Part shown: in pieces, positions 53,015-60,580 of the stretch
How positions within the stretch are numbered: position 1 is the first letter of the stretch
Layout: every line of letters begins with the position of its first letter
Source: CALJXB01 sp965225935
GTDB taxonomy: Bacteria > Pseudomonadota > Alphaproteobacteria > Kiloniellales > JAKSDN01
DNA length: 64,000 bases
Reading direction: 5' to 3'
NCBI GenBank assembly: GCA_965225935.1
Contig: CBDDCC010000016.1
Span: 62,001 to 126,000 of the forward strand
Translations under genes and position numbers: made by a program
Notes under the pieces: model-generated
What the model saw: only the letters and a program-made list of their open reading frames with translations
Told to the model about the DNA's origin: nothing
The model's database searches: none

Positions 53015-53245
53015 ATGAGTCATGGCTACGGCGCGCCGCCGCCCACCACCGAGCGCGAGCAGATCGCGGCCCTGCGGGTCGAGGTCCACCACCTGACCGT
53101 CGCGGTCAAGGAGCTGGAGAGAAAGGTGGACGGCCTGACTGCACAGGCCAACCGCTGGCGCGGTGCCTTCCTGGTGGTGCTCTCGTTCGGGGCGTTGATG
53201 GGCTGGCTCGCCGACCGGGCCGCCGCCCTCTGGCACGGGTCCTGA
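53015..53245 (+). CDS. Small coiled-coil membrane protein
   Basis: A 76-residue protein: a coiled coil (REQIAALRVEVHHLTVAVKE and LERKVDGLTAQANRWRG) followed by one membrane segment (AFLVVLSFGALMGWLADRA). Such tail-proximal proteins may act as holin accessory or lysis regulators. The start ATG 53015 is four bases after the doubtful frame. Confidence 0.65.
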   Translation: MSHGYGAPPPTTEREQIAALRVEVHHLTVAVKELERKVDGLTAQANRWRGAFLVVLSFGALMGWLADRAAALWHGS

Positions 53246-53348
53246 GCCCTGGGCGCTTCCCACAAGGGCCGGCGGTCGCCCCGATCAATCGTCGGGCTCC
53301 AGAGGGCCCTCGACTCCAACCACTGACAGGCAAAAGGAGAGCGAAATC

Positions 53349-53750
53349 ATGGCAGCCAATCCCTATCGCGGCGAGGTCGAGATCGAGCTCGACGGCCGCG
53401 ACCTGATCATGCGGCCCACCTACGAGACCCTGGCCGACATCGAAGCAGCCACCGGGTCCACGGCCATGCAGCTCATCAGGCGCTTCGGCGAGCACAGCTT
53501 CGGCTTCAACGACCTGGTCGCCATCGTCGGCGCCGGCCTCAAGGGCGCCGGCACACCGTTCAGCCGCAAGAGGGTGGCCGAGATGGTCTACAACAGCGGA
53601 CTCCTCGCGGCGGCCGGCCCCGCCAGCGAACTGCTGCTGAGCGCGATGAACGCCGGTCAACTGCCCGTCGATGAGGGGACCGACGATCCGGCCTCGGACG
53701 ATCTGGCGGGAGACGACGAGCCGGGGGAAGCGCAAGCGGCGGAGGGCTGA
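53349..53750 (+). CDS. Tail assembly chaperone (GTA gp10-like, TAC_11 type), copy 2
   Basis: A 133-residue paralogue of the gene at 39301: YRGEVEIELDGRDLIMRPTY, ETLADIEAATGSTAMQLIRR, FNDLVAIVGAGLKGAGTPFS. It ends with an acidic tail (DEGTDDPASDDLAGDDEPGE). The heptamer GGGGGAA (53723-53729) sits in the same G GGG GAA phase as in copy 1, and the minus-one frame runs into the next gene. Confidence 0.87.
   Translation: MAANPYRGEVEIELDGRDLIMRPTYETLADIEAATGSTAMQLIRRFGEHSFGFNDLVAIVGAGLKGAGTPFSRKRVAEMVYNSGLLAAAGPASELLLSAMNAGQLPVDEGTDDPASDDLAGDDEPGEAQAAEG
53723..53729 (+). promoter_or_regulatory. Predicted minus-one ribosomal frameshift site, copy 2
   Basis: Identical heptamer and phase as copy 1 at 39642. 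After slipping, the frame reads GGSASGGGLKNGFDFRRHMG and enters the second small chaperone. Confidence 0.6.
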
Positions 53751-53776
53751 AGAACGGCTTCGACTTCCGCCGCCAC

Positions 53777-54000
53777 ATGGGACTGGCGGTCGCCGTGCTC
53801 GGCTGGACGCCGAGCCAGTTCTGGAAATCCACGCCGCACGAGCTCTACGTCGCTCTGGACGCCTACGAAGAGGTCCACTTCCCTGACAGCGAGCGGGTCA
53901 AGCGTCGGAAATACGCCGGTTCCGCAAGCAGGTCGAGATCCGGTTGGCGAAGGACGACGCGGCCGCTCGGCCCGGGCGTACCCGGCGGCGCGGCCCCTGA
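53777..54000 (+). pseudogene. Tail assembly chaperone (TAC_6 type), copy 2, frame broken near 53908
   Basis: MGLAVAVLGWTPSQFWKSTP then HELYVALDAYEEVHFPDSER is clearly the small chaperone family. After KRRK the frame turns to low-quality sequence and runs without stop far into the next gene, through the LexA box and hairpin. A shift by minus one at about 53908 restores a good helical C-terminus (EIRRFRKQVEIRLAKDD) that ends at TGA 53998-54000. Either a one-base change has broken the gene or a second slip is used. Confidence 0.6.
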
Positions 54001-54074
54001 GCGGGCGCTTGGCGGCCAGGAGGACCCTGCCCGGGCCGGCGTGACGATTGCGGACAAGCGGTCTCCACAAATGA

Positions 54075-54089
54075 GAACACAAACAGAAC
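54075..54089 (+). promoter_or_regulatory. LexA box (SOS operator), GAAC-N7-GAAC
   Basis: GAAC-ACAAACA-GAAC, 57 bases before ATG 54147. Same spacing and nearly the same spacer bases as the boxes at 40989 and 55610. Confidence 0.75.
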
Positions 54090-54114
54090 AAATTCATTAT
54101 CCCTCAATGATCTC

Positions 54115-54149
54115 CATGGCACACTTATTGAGAGAGAACCCGTGCCATG
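54115..54149 (+). promoter_or_regulatory. Leader hairpin sequestering the start codon
   Basis: Arms CATGGCAC (54115-54122) and GTGCCATG (54142-54149), eight paired bases plus an A-C mismatch at the loop end; the 17-base loop after that position contains GAGAGAGAA. ATG 54147 is in the 3' arm. Confidence 0.6.
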
Positions 54150-54911
54150 AAAAGATCCCTGTGGGCGCTGTTGCTGCTTGGGGCCGGCCTGTCGGCCGGG
54201 ACGCCGGCGCGCGCGGAACTGGACGAGGTCGGCCTGCTGAACGCCGAGATCCAGGCCTCGGCCTGCGCCCGCTACCATCAGCTCTTCGCCGCCTACGACC
54301 TGGAGTTCCTGGTGCCGGACCTGCGAACGACGGTGCTGGAGCGCGTCGGCACCCAAGGCGCGTCCGAGGCACAGCTCGACCGTCTGGAACGCCTCTACGA
54401 CGCGATCCGGGTCGACAGTGCCGAAGCGGGACTTGAGGCCAGCAGCCGCAAGGCAGAGCTGAACCGGGGCCGCCTGGCGGTACTTCAGGGCCAGGCCGAG
54501 GAGGTGCTCGCCTTCTGCGACCGCAGACGCTTCAGTCTGCACCTGCTACAATCACCGAGACAGCAAGACGGGCAAGGCCTGGACAAGGCCACTATGGACC
54601 GGCTCGGTCAAGTAATTCAGCAATGCGGAATCGATTCAGCTCTGGCAAAAGAGTACGGATTTGGGCAGCTCTTTCCAAACTATCGCAAGGTAACGATGGA
54701 TAACGCTGAGCGTCACGAAGCCACCGATTCGCAGATGGAAGAGCTCGCTCGCCGATTTGAACTTGGCGTGGTGGAGGGTCAAAACTGGCCATTTGAGTGG
54801 GAGCTTGAGCAGGAGTGGGTAGAGAAATCAGATGAATACAGGAATCAAAGGGAAGCGGAATTTGCCGAGAGCTATAAGAAATGTGCGACTGAGACATTCC
54901 ATGAGAGATAG
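54147..54911 (+). CDS. Exported cysteine-protein family member, two-domain form (A)
   Basis: A 254-residue protein with signal peptide (SLWALLLLGAGLSAGTPARA). It consists of two copies of the Cys - helix - GA-x3-Q-x3-L - Cys unit: first ASACARYHQLFAAYDLEFLV to EVLAFCDRR, second QQCGIDSALAKEYGFGQLFP to YKKCATE. The first unit is nearly identical to those of the genes at 55682 and 56562; the second diverges and is lower in GC (break near 54550). This suggests that N-terminal halves have been homogenised by recombination. SOS box and leader hairpin precede it. Function unknown; periplasmic action is likely. Confidence 0.7.
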   Translation: MKRSLWALLLLGAGLSAGTPARAELDEVGLLNAEIQASACARYHQLFAAYDLEFLVPDLRTTVLERVGTQGASEAQLDRLERLYDAIRVDSAEAGLEASSRKAELNRGRLAVLQGQAEEVLAFCDRRRFSLHLLQSPRQQDGQGLDKATMDRLGQVIQQCGIDSALAKEYGFGQLFPNYRKVTMDNAERHEATDSQMEELARRFELGVVEGQNWPFEWELEQEWVEKSDEYRNQREAEFAESYKKCATETFHER

Positions 54912-54922
54912 CTGAGTGCGCC

Positions 54923-55312
54923 ATGCGGAGTGTATTGTTCGCCGTTGTTTGCCTAGCAGCAATCGCGAGGTCAGCCACCGGGTGGTGTGACATTCCCGAA
55001 TGGAGATTCTCTAGCTGGATTGGGCATTTCGTCATTTGCGGGAAGTCTGCCCAGGCAGTCGAGGACTGGCCGGGATTGGGATTGGTTGAGGAGTACCGGT
55101 TCCTGAAAAGAGACATGCTTGAGGATGCGGTAAGAAATGGCGCCAACTCCGAACAACTACAGGAACTATCCGACGCTTTTGAGTCGGGACGCCGCGAAAT
55201 GCTGGACAAAGGTTGGAAAGAGGGTGCCAAACTAGAAGATGAGGACCCAGATTGGGTGAATGAAGTCATTGACGGAATGAGGGAGAACAGACAGCTCTGT
55301 ACTGAGTATTGA
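54923..55312 (+). CDS. Exported cysteine-protein family member, single-domain form
   Basis: A 129-residue protein with signal peptide (LFAVVCLAAIARSATG), then WCDIPEWRFSSWIGHFVICG, the unit motif DAVRNGANSEQLQELSDAFE, and Cys near the end. It resembles the gene at 41062 in layout. It has no box or hairpin of its own and starts twelve bases after the two-domain gene, so it should be co-expressed with it. GC is low. Confidence 0.65.
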   Translation: MRSVLFAVVCLAAIARSATGWCDIPEWRFSSWIGHFVICGKSAQAVEDWPGLGLVEEYRFLKRDMLEDAVRNGANSEQLQELSDAFESGRREMLDKGWKEGAKLEDEDPDWVNEVIDGMRENRQLCTEY

Positions 55313-55416
55313 AATCAAAACTAAGTAATTCCCTTGTGTAGGTGATGCAGCAGACTCAGTAATAGTCGAACAAGCAGATCGTGTTCAGTCTGCGCTGCCC
55401 ACCGCTTCCGAGGGCA

Positions 55417-55548
55417 TTGGAGGTGATCAATAGTGGCGATCTGGTTCGCTTGGTCAAAGTCGGGATTCTGGCACCCCGAGTGCCCGAGGTGCACCCACCG
55501 CGGCTCCAGGCACCCGCTGCCGGCACGCTAGCTGAGGCGGCGCAGTGT
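55417..55548 (+). pseudogene. Remnant of a tape measure protein C-terminus
   Basis: The frame encodes LEVINSGDLVRLVKVGILAP then RVPEVHPPRLQAPAAG. The same order of residues occurs in tape measure copy 1 near its end (LLEAINGGGLAGLVEGGLVA, PRVPEVRLPRLQAAGAA). Only about 40 residues remain, without the final INGVQNPQQF block. It lies between two exported-protein cassettes and marks an earlier tape measure gene that has been lost. Confidence 0.75.
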
Positions 55549-55609
55549 TTTCGCGGGCGTTGGCCTGTGAAACAAGCATTTATCATTTGTGGCTTAGCTA
55601 TCTAGTTAG

Positions 55610-55624
55610 GAACACAAAAAGAAC
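55610..55624 (+). promoter_or_regulatory. LexA box (SOS operator), GAAC-N7-GAAC
   Basis: GAAC-ACAAAAA-GAAC, 57 bases before ATG 55682. A TTGTGG hexamer lies about 20 bases upstream, compatible with a promoter overlapped by the box. Confidence 0.75.
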
Positions 55625-55649
55625 AAACTCGTAGTCCTTCAATGATTTC

Positions 55650-55684
55650 CATGGCACACTTAGAGGGAGAGGACCTGTGCCATG
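55650..55684 (+). promoter_or_regulatory. Leader hairpin sequestering the start codon
   Basis: Perfect nine-base arms CATGGCACA (55650-55658) and TGTGCCATG (55676-55684), 17-base loop with GGGAGAGGA, start codon in the 3' arm. Confidence 0.65.
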
Positions 55685-56437
55685 AAAAGATCCCTGTTGA
55701 TGCTGCTGCTTGGAGCCAGCCTGTCGGCCGGGACGCCGGCGCGCGCGGAGCTGGACGAGATCGGCCTGATGAACGCCGAGATCCAGGCCTCGGCCTGCGC
55801 CCGCTACTATCAGCTCTTCGCCGCCTACGACCTGGAGTTTCTGGTGCCGGACCTGCGCGCGACGGTGCTGGGCCGCGTCAGCGCCCAAGGCGCGTCCGAG
55901 GCCCAGCTCGACCATCTGGAACGCCTCTACGACGCGACACGTGCCCGAGCTGCGGAATTCGGTCTCGAGCCCGGCAGCCGTAAGCCGGAGCTGGACCGGG
56001 CCTACCTGGCAATTCTTCAACGCGAGGCCGATATCGCAATGGAGGCGTGCGACCGTAAGCACTTCAGCCTGTACTTCCTGCAACCGCCGCCTGCGGATCA
56101 GCCGGGAGTGGACAAGGACATGTTGAGGCGGTTGCGCGAACACACCTACCAATGCGGAATGGATTCCGCGCTTTCGGCAGGCTATGGGTTTGACAGTTTG
56201 TATCCCGACTACCGTGAGGTCACATTGGAGAACGCGCGTCGCCACGGAGCCTCCGATTCGCAAATCGAGGAGATCGGTCGTCGGTTCGAAGAAGGAGTGT
56301 TGAAGGGTGGCCCTTGGGTTGAAGACTGGGATGATGAAATAGCGTTGATGGCGAGTGACGAGGAGTATCGAGTCGATCGAGAGAACGTGTTCGGTCAAAG
56401 CTATGGAGAATGCGCCGGCGCAGATCTTCGGGAATGA
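55682..56437 (+). CDS. Exported cysteine-protein family member, two-domain form (B)
   Basis: A 251-residue protein with signal peptide (SLLMLLLGASLSAGTPARA) and two cysteine units like the gene at 54147: first from ASACARYYQLFAAYDLEFLV to AMEACDRKHF, second from YQCGMDSALSAGYGFDSLYP (GASDSQIEEIGRRFEEGV) to GECAGAD. The first unit is almost the same as in A and C, the second differs. SOS box and hairpin precede it. Confidence 0.7.
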   Translation: MKRSLLMLLLGASLSAGTPARAELDEIGLMNAEIQASACARYYQLFAAYDLEFLVPDLRATVLGRVSAQGASEAQLDHLERLYDATRARAAEFGLEPGSRKPELDRAYLAILQREADIAMEACDRKHFSLYFLQPPPADQPGVDKDMLRRLREHTYQCGMDSALSAGYGFDSLYPDYREVTLENARRHGASDSQIEEIGRRFEEGVLKGGPWVEDWDDEIALMASDEEYRVDRENVFGQSYGECAGADLRE

Positions 56438-56529
56438 CGCAGCTCTTTACCCAGTGTTGAGACAGTTACTTCGATATCGCTGTCTTGTGGTCCTCATTGA
56501 GGAAGGCCCCGAACTCACTCAACGGTCTC

Positions 56530-56564
56530 CGTGACACACCTTTTGGGAGAGGGCCTGTGCCATG
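56530..56564 (+). promoter_or_regulatory. Leader hairpin (copy without LexA box)
   Basis: Arms CGTGACACA (56530-56538) and TGTGCCATG (56556-56564) with one mismatch and one G-U pair, 17-base loop with GGGAGAGGG. At the place where the box would lie only one GAAC half-site remains, so this gene probably depends on the transcript of its upstream neighbour or on another signal. Confidence 0.55.
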
Positions 56565-57317
56565 AGAAGATCCCTGCTGGCGCTGTTGCTGCTTGGGGCC
56601 GGCCTGTGGGCCGGGACTCCGGCGCGCGCGGAACTGGACGAGATCGGCCTGCTGAACGCCGAGATCCAGGCCTCGGCCTGCGCCCGCTACCATCAGCTGT
56701 TCGCCGCCTACGACCTGGAGTTCCTGGTCCCGGACCTGCGAACGACGGTGCTGGGGCGCATCCGTGCTCAAAGGCCGTCTGAAGCACAGTTCGGCCATCT
56801 GGAGCGCCTTTACGACGCGACCCGGGTCCAAAGCGCGGACTCCGGCCTCAAGGCCGGCAGCCGCAAGGCGGAGTTGAGCCGCGGCCTCCTGGAGGTGCTC
56901 CAAGTCGAGGCCGAGGGGGTGCTGGGCTTCTGCGACCGCTGGGTTTTCCACCCTTCGCAAGTGCAGCCCGCGCCGGAAGAGCCGGGACTTGAGAAGCACC
57001 AGATGGAGAATCTGGCTTCTCTTGCTAGTATGTGCGGCTACGCCTCTCTTTTGACAACGCGTTACGAGTTCGACGAGCTCTATCCGGAGTATCGCGAGAT
57101 CCTCCTGGACAATGTGCGTCGCCTGGGTGCCAACGAAGGGCAGATCCAAGAGCTGGACAGGTACTTCGACGAAGGTGTATTGGAAGCCGAGCGTTCTGGA
57201 CGGGATTGGGATCGCGAGATCTCCAGTCTGCAAGATGAATACACTCGAAATTGGACTATCGAGATGCTTGCCGAAAAGTACCAGATGTGCGCGACGGAAG
57301 ACTTCAATTTGGATTGA
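56562..57317 (+). CDS. Exported cysteine-protein family member, two-domain form (C)
   Basis: A 251-residue protein with signal peptide (SLLALLLLGAGLWAGTPARA) and two cysteine units: ASACARYHQLFAAYDLEFLV to GVLGFCDRW, then SMCGYASLLTTRYEFDELYP (GANEGQIQELDRYFDEGV) to YQMCATED. It has the leader hairpin but lacks an intact LexA box. It is 216 bases before the second tape measure gene. Confidence 0.7.
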   Translation: MRRSLLALLLLGAGLWAGTPARAELDEIGLLNAEIQASACARYHQLFAAYDLEFLVPDLRTTVLGRIRAQRPSEAQFGHLERLYDATRVQSADSGLKAGSRKAELSRGLLEVLQVEAEGVLGFCDRWVFHPSQVQPAPEEPGLEKHQMENLASLASMCGYASLLTTRYEFDELYPEYREILLDNVRRLGANEGQIQELDRYFDEGVLEAERSGRDWDREISSLQDEYTRNWTIEMLAEKYQMCATEDFNLD

Positions 57318-57533
57318 GTTTTTGCGATTTCTGCTCGCCCCGAGCGTCTTCAACTGAAGCACCTATCACCTGCTCGTCACAATCTATCGGCTCTACCGGC
57401 TGAGCTTCGGACTCATACCCGAACCAGCCGCCAGTCCAAGACCGTCCACATACCGCGCTGAACCTGACGGCGCCGCAAGCGCCTTTGCCGAACCCACCCG
57501 CTCGCATTCTTGCAAGATAGGGAGGCATCTTCC

Positions 57534-59459
57534 ATGCCCATAGCAGACGAACTTGTCCTCCGCATCGACGCGGATCTGAAGCCCTTGGAGGGCGCCCTTC
57601 TGCGGGCGACCGCCAGGATCAGGCGCTTCGCCGGAGCGGCGGAGCGCGAACTTGGAGCCATCGAGCGCCGGGCGCGTGCGGTTGGCGAATTTGCGTCGTC
57701 TGACCGGGGAACATTCGCTTCGTTGGCGTCGGCAGGCGGCAGCCGCGCTGCCGCCAGCGGGCTGTCCAGAGCGACGAGTCAACAAGCGTACCTTCAACTC
57801 AATCCCCACGTGGCACGGGCTCTGGTCCGTCTCGCCACCAGCATCGGGAGCTCGGTCTTCTACGACCTGTTCGTGAAAGGAGCTCCGGACCTGCTGGAAC
57901 GCGTTGTTCCTGAGGGAGCCGCGAGGGACCGGCCCAGAATGGTCGGGTCCAGGGCGGTCGAGTTCTTCGCGGAGGCCCGGGTCAACGAGGAGCTGGCCAA
58001 GCACGCCTTCGGGTCCAGGAAGCTCGAACTCGAGGAGAGAGCGGAAGCCGCCGCCGCCTTCGGAAAGCGCATTCAGGAGCAGCTCGAATCGGCGGCGGGC
58101 CAGCTTGCCGTTAAGATGAGAGGTTTGTTGGGTACGGGCATTCAGGCGAACCTGTTCGAGGGTACGAATCAAGGAACCGCGTCCGCCCAAGAGTTCGAAG
58201 CTCTCACGGCACCCTTGCGAAGAGTGCTCGATGCGATCCAATCGGGCGAATCATTCGACACCGAGAACTTCCGGCAAGCGGCGAACGTGCTGTATGAGGC
58301 GGCGGCAGACCCCCGCTTTGCACAGACCCTCGCAGACCATTTTGGGCCCCTATTGCGGGTTCTCGAAGGCATCGAGATTTCCGAGGAGCGATACCTGAGC
58401 CCGGATTTGCGGCGCCGGGTCGAACTATCCCTCCCGCTCCCGGAAGGGCAAACCAAAGCCCCATCCTCCGGGGGTACCGGTGGTTCGAACGACGGGTTCG
58501 ACGACGACCCGAGCGAGCACGCTGTCTGTCCATCCCCTCCAGTCCTACCGAAGCAGTTTGAAGTCCCATCTTCTGCAGATAACGGTGGCACGAACGATAA
58601 CTCCGGCGGAGTCACAGTCGATGACATGCGCGATCAGAACGGTGCCGTTCGAGATGGCGAATCGGCGATGGACGATCTGGCCCTGGCCTATCAGCAAGCC
58701 GGCGAAAGGGCGGCCGAATTCAACGCGCTGATCGCCCAGTCGGCCCGTGAAACCGCCGACCTTTCCGGCGCCGCGCGGGAGCTGGGCTTTACCTTCGCCT
58801 CGGCGCTGGAGGACGCCATCGTCAAGGGTGAAAGATTCTCGGATATCCTCGAGGGGCTGGAACAGGACATCCTGCGCATCCTGACCCGCAAGCTGATCAC
58901 CGAGCCACTGGCCGGAGGTATCACCGGTGGCTTGAACAGCCTTGGTGGGCTGGGCGGCGGCAGTTCCGGCGGCGGACTTTCGAGCCTCATCAGCAGCGGC
59001 ATCGGTGCCCTCGGCAGCCTTTTCAGCGGCGGCCTGGGCGGCGGCCCCATCACGCCCGGCGCGGCCTCCGTCGGCGCGGGATTCGTCCCCGGTCCGCATC
59101 TTAGCACCGGCGGTCCGGTCTTCGGACCTGGCGGCCCTCTCGGCGACCGCATTCCCGCCTTCCTGTCCGACGGCGAGTTCGTGGTCAGCGCGCGGGCCGC
59201 CGGCCGGCACCGGGGCCTACTCGAAGCGATCAACAATGATCGCTTGATGGGGCTGGCCGGGCGCCGGCGGGACCTGCCCCAGCTCTCCGACTTCGATGGG
59301 ACGCGCGGCCGCCGCCCCGAGCCGACCAAGGTCGTCCACATCAACCCAAGCATCAACATCAACGGCGTGCAGAACCCACAGCAGTTCCGCGCCAGCCTGC
59401 CGCAGATCCGCTCGGCGCTGGCCGAGCAGCTCGACCGCGCCCGGCGCCGGGACATGTAG
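57534..59459 (+). CDS. Tail tape measure protein, copy 2
   Basis: A 641-residue tape measure paralogue. ADELVLRIDADLKPLEGALL at the N-terminus and GGPVFGPGGPLGDRIPAFLS, DGEFVVSARAAGRHRGLLEA and INGVQNPQQFRASLPQIRSA at the end match copy 1, while residues about 60-400 are unrelated in detail. A Gly-rich hydrophobic stretch (GGITGGLNSLGGLGGGSSGG) precedes the end block. It is 20 residues shorter than copy 1. AGGGAGGCATC precedes ATG 57534. Confidence 0.87.
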   Translation: MPIADELVLRIDADLKPLEGALLRATARIRRFAGAAERELGAIERRARAVGEFASSDRGTFASLASAGGSRAAASGLSRATSQQAYLQLNPHVARALVRLATSIGSSVFYDLFVKGAPDLLERVVPEGAARDRPRMVGSRAVEFFAEARVNEELAKHAFGSRKLELEERAEAAAAFGKRIQEQLESAAGQLAVKMRGLLGTGIQANLFEGTNQGTASAQEFEALTAPLRRVLDAIQSGESFDTENFRQAANVLYEAAADPRFAQTLADHFGPLLRVLEGIEISEERYLSPDLRRRVELSLPLPEGQTKAPSSGGTGGSNDGFDDDPSEHAVCPSPPVLPKQFEVPSSADNGGTNDNSGGVTVDDMRDQNGAVRDGESAMDDLALAYQQAGERAAEFNALIAQSARETADLSGAARELGFTFASALEDAIVKGERFSDILEGLEQDILRILTRKLITEPLAGGITGGLNSLGGLGGGSSGGGLSSLISSGIGALGSLFSGGLGGGPITPGAASVGAGFVPGPHLSTGGPVFGPGGPLGDRIPAFLSDGEFVVSARAAGRHRGLLEAINNDRLMGLAGRRRDLPQLSDFDGTRGRRPEPTKVVHINPSININGVQNPQQFRASLPQIRSALAEQLDRARRRDM

Positions 59460-59903
59460 CCGCCGTCCGCCGCTAGCCCCGGCGAGACTGCCCGGACTCG
59501 CAACGGTTTAGTCGCGGGGCCGTGCCGCCCCAGGACTGCTGCAGGATCACCCAAGGTCAGTCCCGGACCGCACCTGAACCGGCCCAGCCCCTTAGATCGA
59601 TCCGGGGCCGCCTCGGCGCCGCCCTAGGGCCACCCTGGCACCGGACCTGGACCGGCACCAGGTCTCGCCCTGTGCCCACGCAGGGCCCGCCTCCGAACCC
59701 TTTCTGGACGGCGCCCGGGCCGTCGGCCGGTGTCCAAGGGCCCGGTCTATCCGATCTACCCAGCCGCCGTTCACCGCCCGAGCGGGCGCGAGTCGCTCGG
59801 CCATGGGAGCGCGTCCCTTGGGGGCCGGCCCCGTCGGCCTGTTCCGGGCGCGGGACGGGCGTCCCTCGAGACCGCGGGCGGCCCAACGTCAAAGGAGGAC
59901 GAC
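59460..59903. other. Non-coding stretch after tape measure 2
   Basis: A 444-base GC-rich region. Frames crossing it in several phases lack a start signal and a recognisable product. No DUF2460-type gene follows tape measure 2, unlike copy 1. Confidence 0.45.
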
Positions 59904-60362
59904 ATGTCGAAGAAGCATTGGCAGGACTTCCTGCTGACCGAGGTTATCGAGACCCAGAACGTGCTGTTCGCGCATCTGGTGGGCGCCCTCGACGGGCTCG
60001 GTGTGCTGCCGCGGGCCCGCTTCGCCCAAGGGCTGCGCGAGATGAGCACCCGGATTCCCCTGCGGGAGGGCGTGCGCGGCTGCGTCTGCGCCTACGCGGA
60101 CATGCTGGAGACGCCGCTTCCCGGCATCGACGCCCCGGCCTGGAGCCCCACGGTGGTCGACGGCGGCCGCCCGGACGGCGCGGCCGAAGGGACGAGCGGC
60201 GCGAACGGCGCCACGGACGGTCTCGCAAACGGCCCCCAAAGCGGCGCTACACAAGGCCCCACCGAAGACCCGGTGGACCGGTCTGACGACGACGAGGACG
60301 CCGGCGGCCTGCCCGCCTGGCGGCCGCGCCTGGTCGACGGAGACGAGCCCGAAAGCGCCTAA
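59904..60362 (+). CDS. Hypothetical phage protein with acidic tail
   Basis: A 152-residue protein: a helical N-terminal half (HWQDFLLTEVIETQNVLFAH; ARFAQGLREMSTRIPLREG) and a disordered Gly/Asp-rich tail. CAAAGGAGGACGAC precedes ATG 59904. I do not recognise it. It starts the short group of genes (membrane peptide, lipoprotein) that ends the prophage. Confidence 0.6.
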   Translation: MSKKHWQDFLLTEVIETQNVLFAHLVGALDGLGVLPRARFAQGLREMSTRIPLREGVRGCVCAYADMLETPLPGIDAPAWSPTVVDGGRPDGAAEGTSGANGATDGLANGPQSGATQGPTEDPVDRSDDDEDAGGLPAWRPRLVDGDEPESA

Positions 60363-60580
60363 CTTCAGCGGCGCGTCGCCCGTTCCGGCATCCCCTCAAA
60401 GTCTCCGCCTCACACGGCTGAGAGCGGCCGGCGATGGCTGGCCGGCCCCTCGGAGCGCCGAACGGAGGCTTCCGGCCTTTGCGGCCGGCGGGCCGGCGGC
60501 GCCCCGACTGCCGATCCGTTCAGCGCCGCATCCTCTTCCCGGCCGGCAGCGCCCGGCATCCCCATGAAAGGAGATCGACC
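60363..60580. other. Intergenic region, nothing recognised
   Basis: About 220 bases of GC-rich DNA with several GGCCGGC-type complementary words that could fold, but no T run and no coding frame with a ribosome-binding site. Confidence 0.4.

Noticed and set aside
54106..54436. Conserved upstream frame starting Met-Ile-Ser-Met-Ala-His in the leaders of the exported proteins
   Set aside because: It overlaps the hairpin and continues out of frame through the real genes; its conservation follows from the leader and coding sequence, so I do not call it a protein.
56466..56530. LexA box before the gene at 56562
   Set aside because: Only one GAAC half-site remains; the partner at N7 reads AGGA. 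I keep the hairpin but not the box.
59522..60286. A 254-codon frame over the region after tape measure 2
   Set aside because: Pro/Arg/Gly-rich low-information product, overlapping the better supported gene at 59904 that has a good ribosome-binding site.
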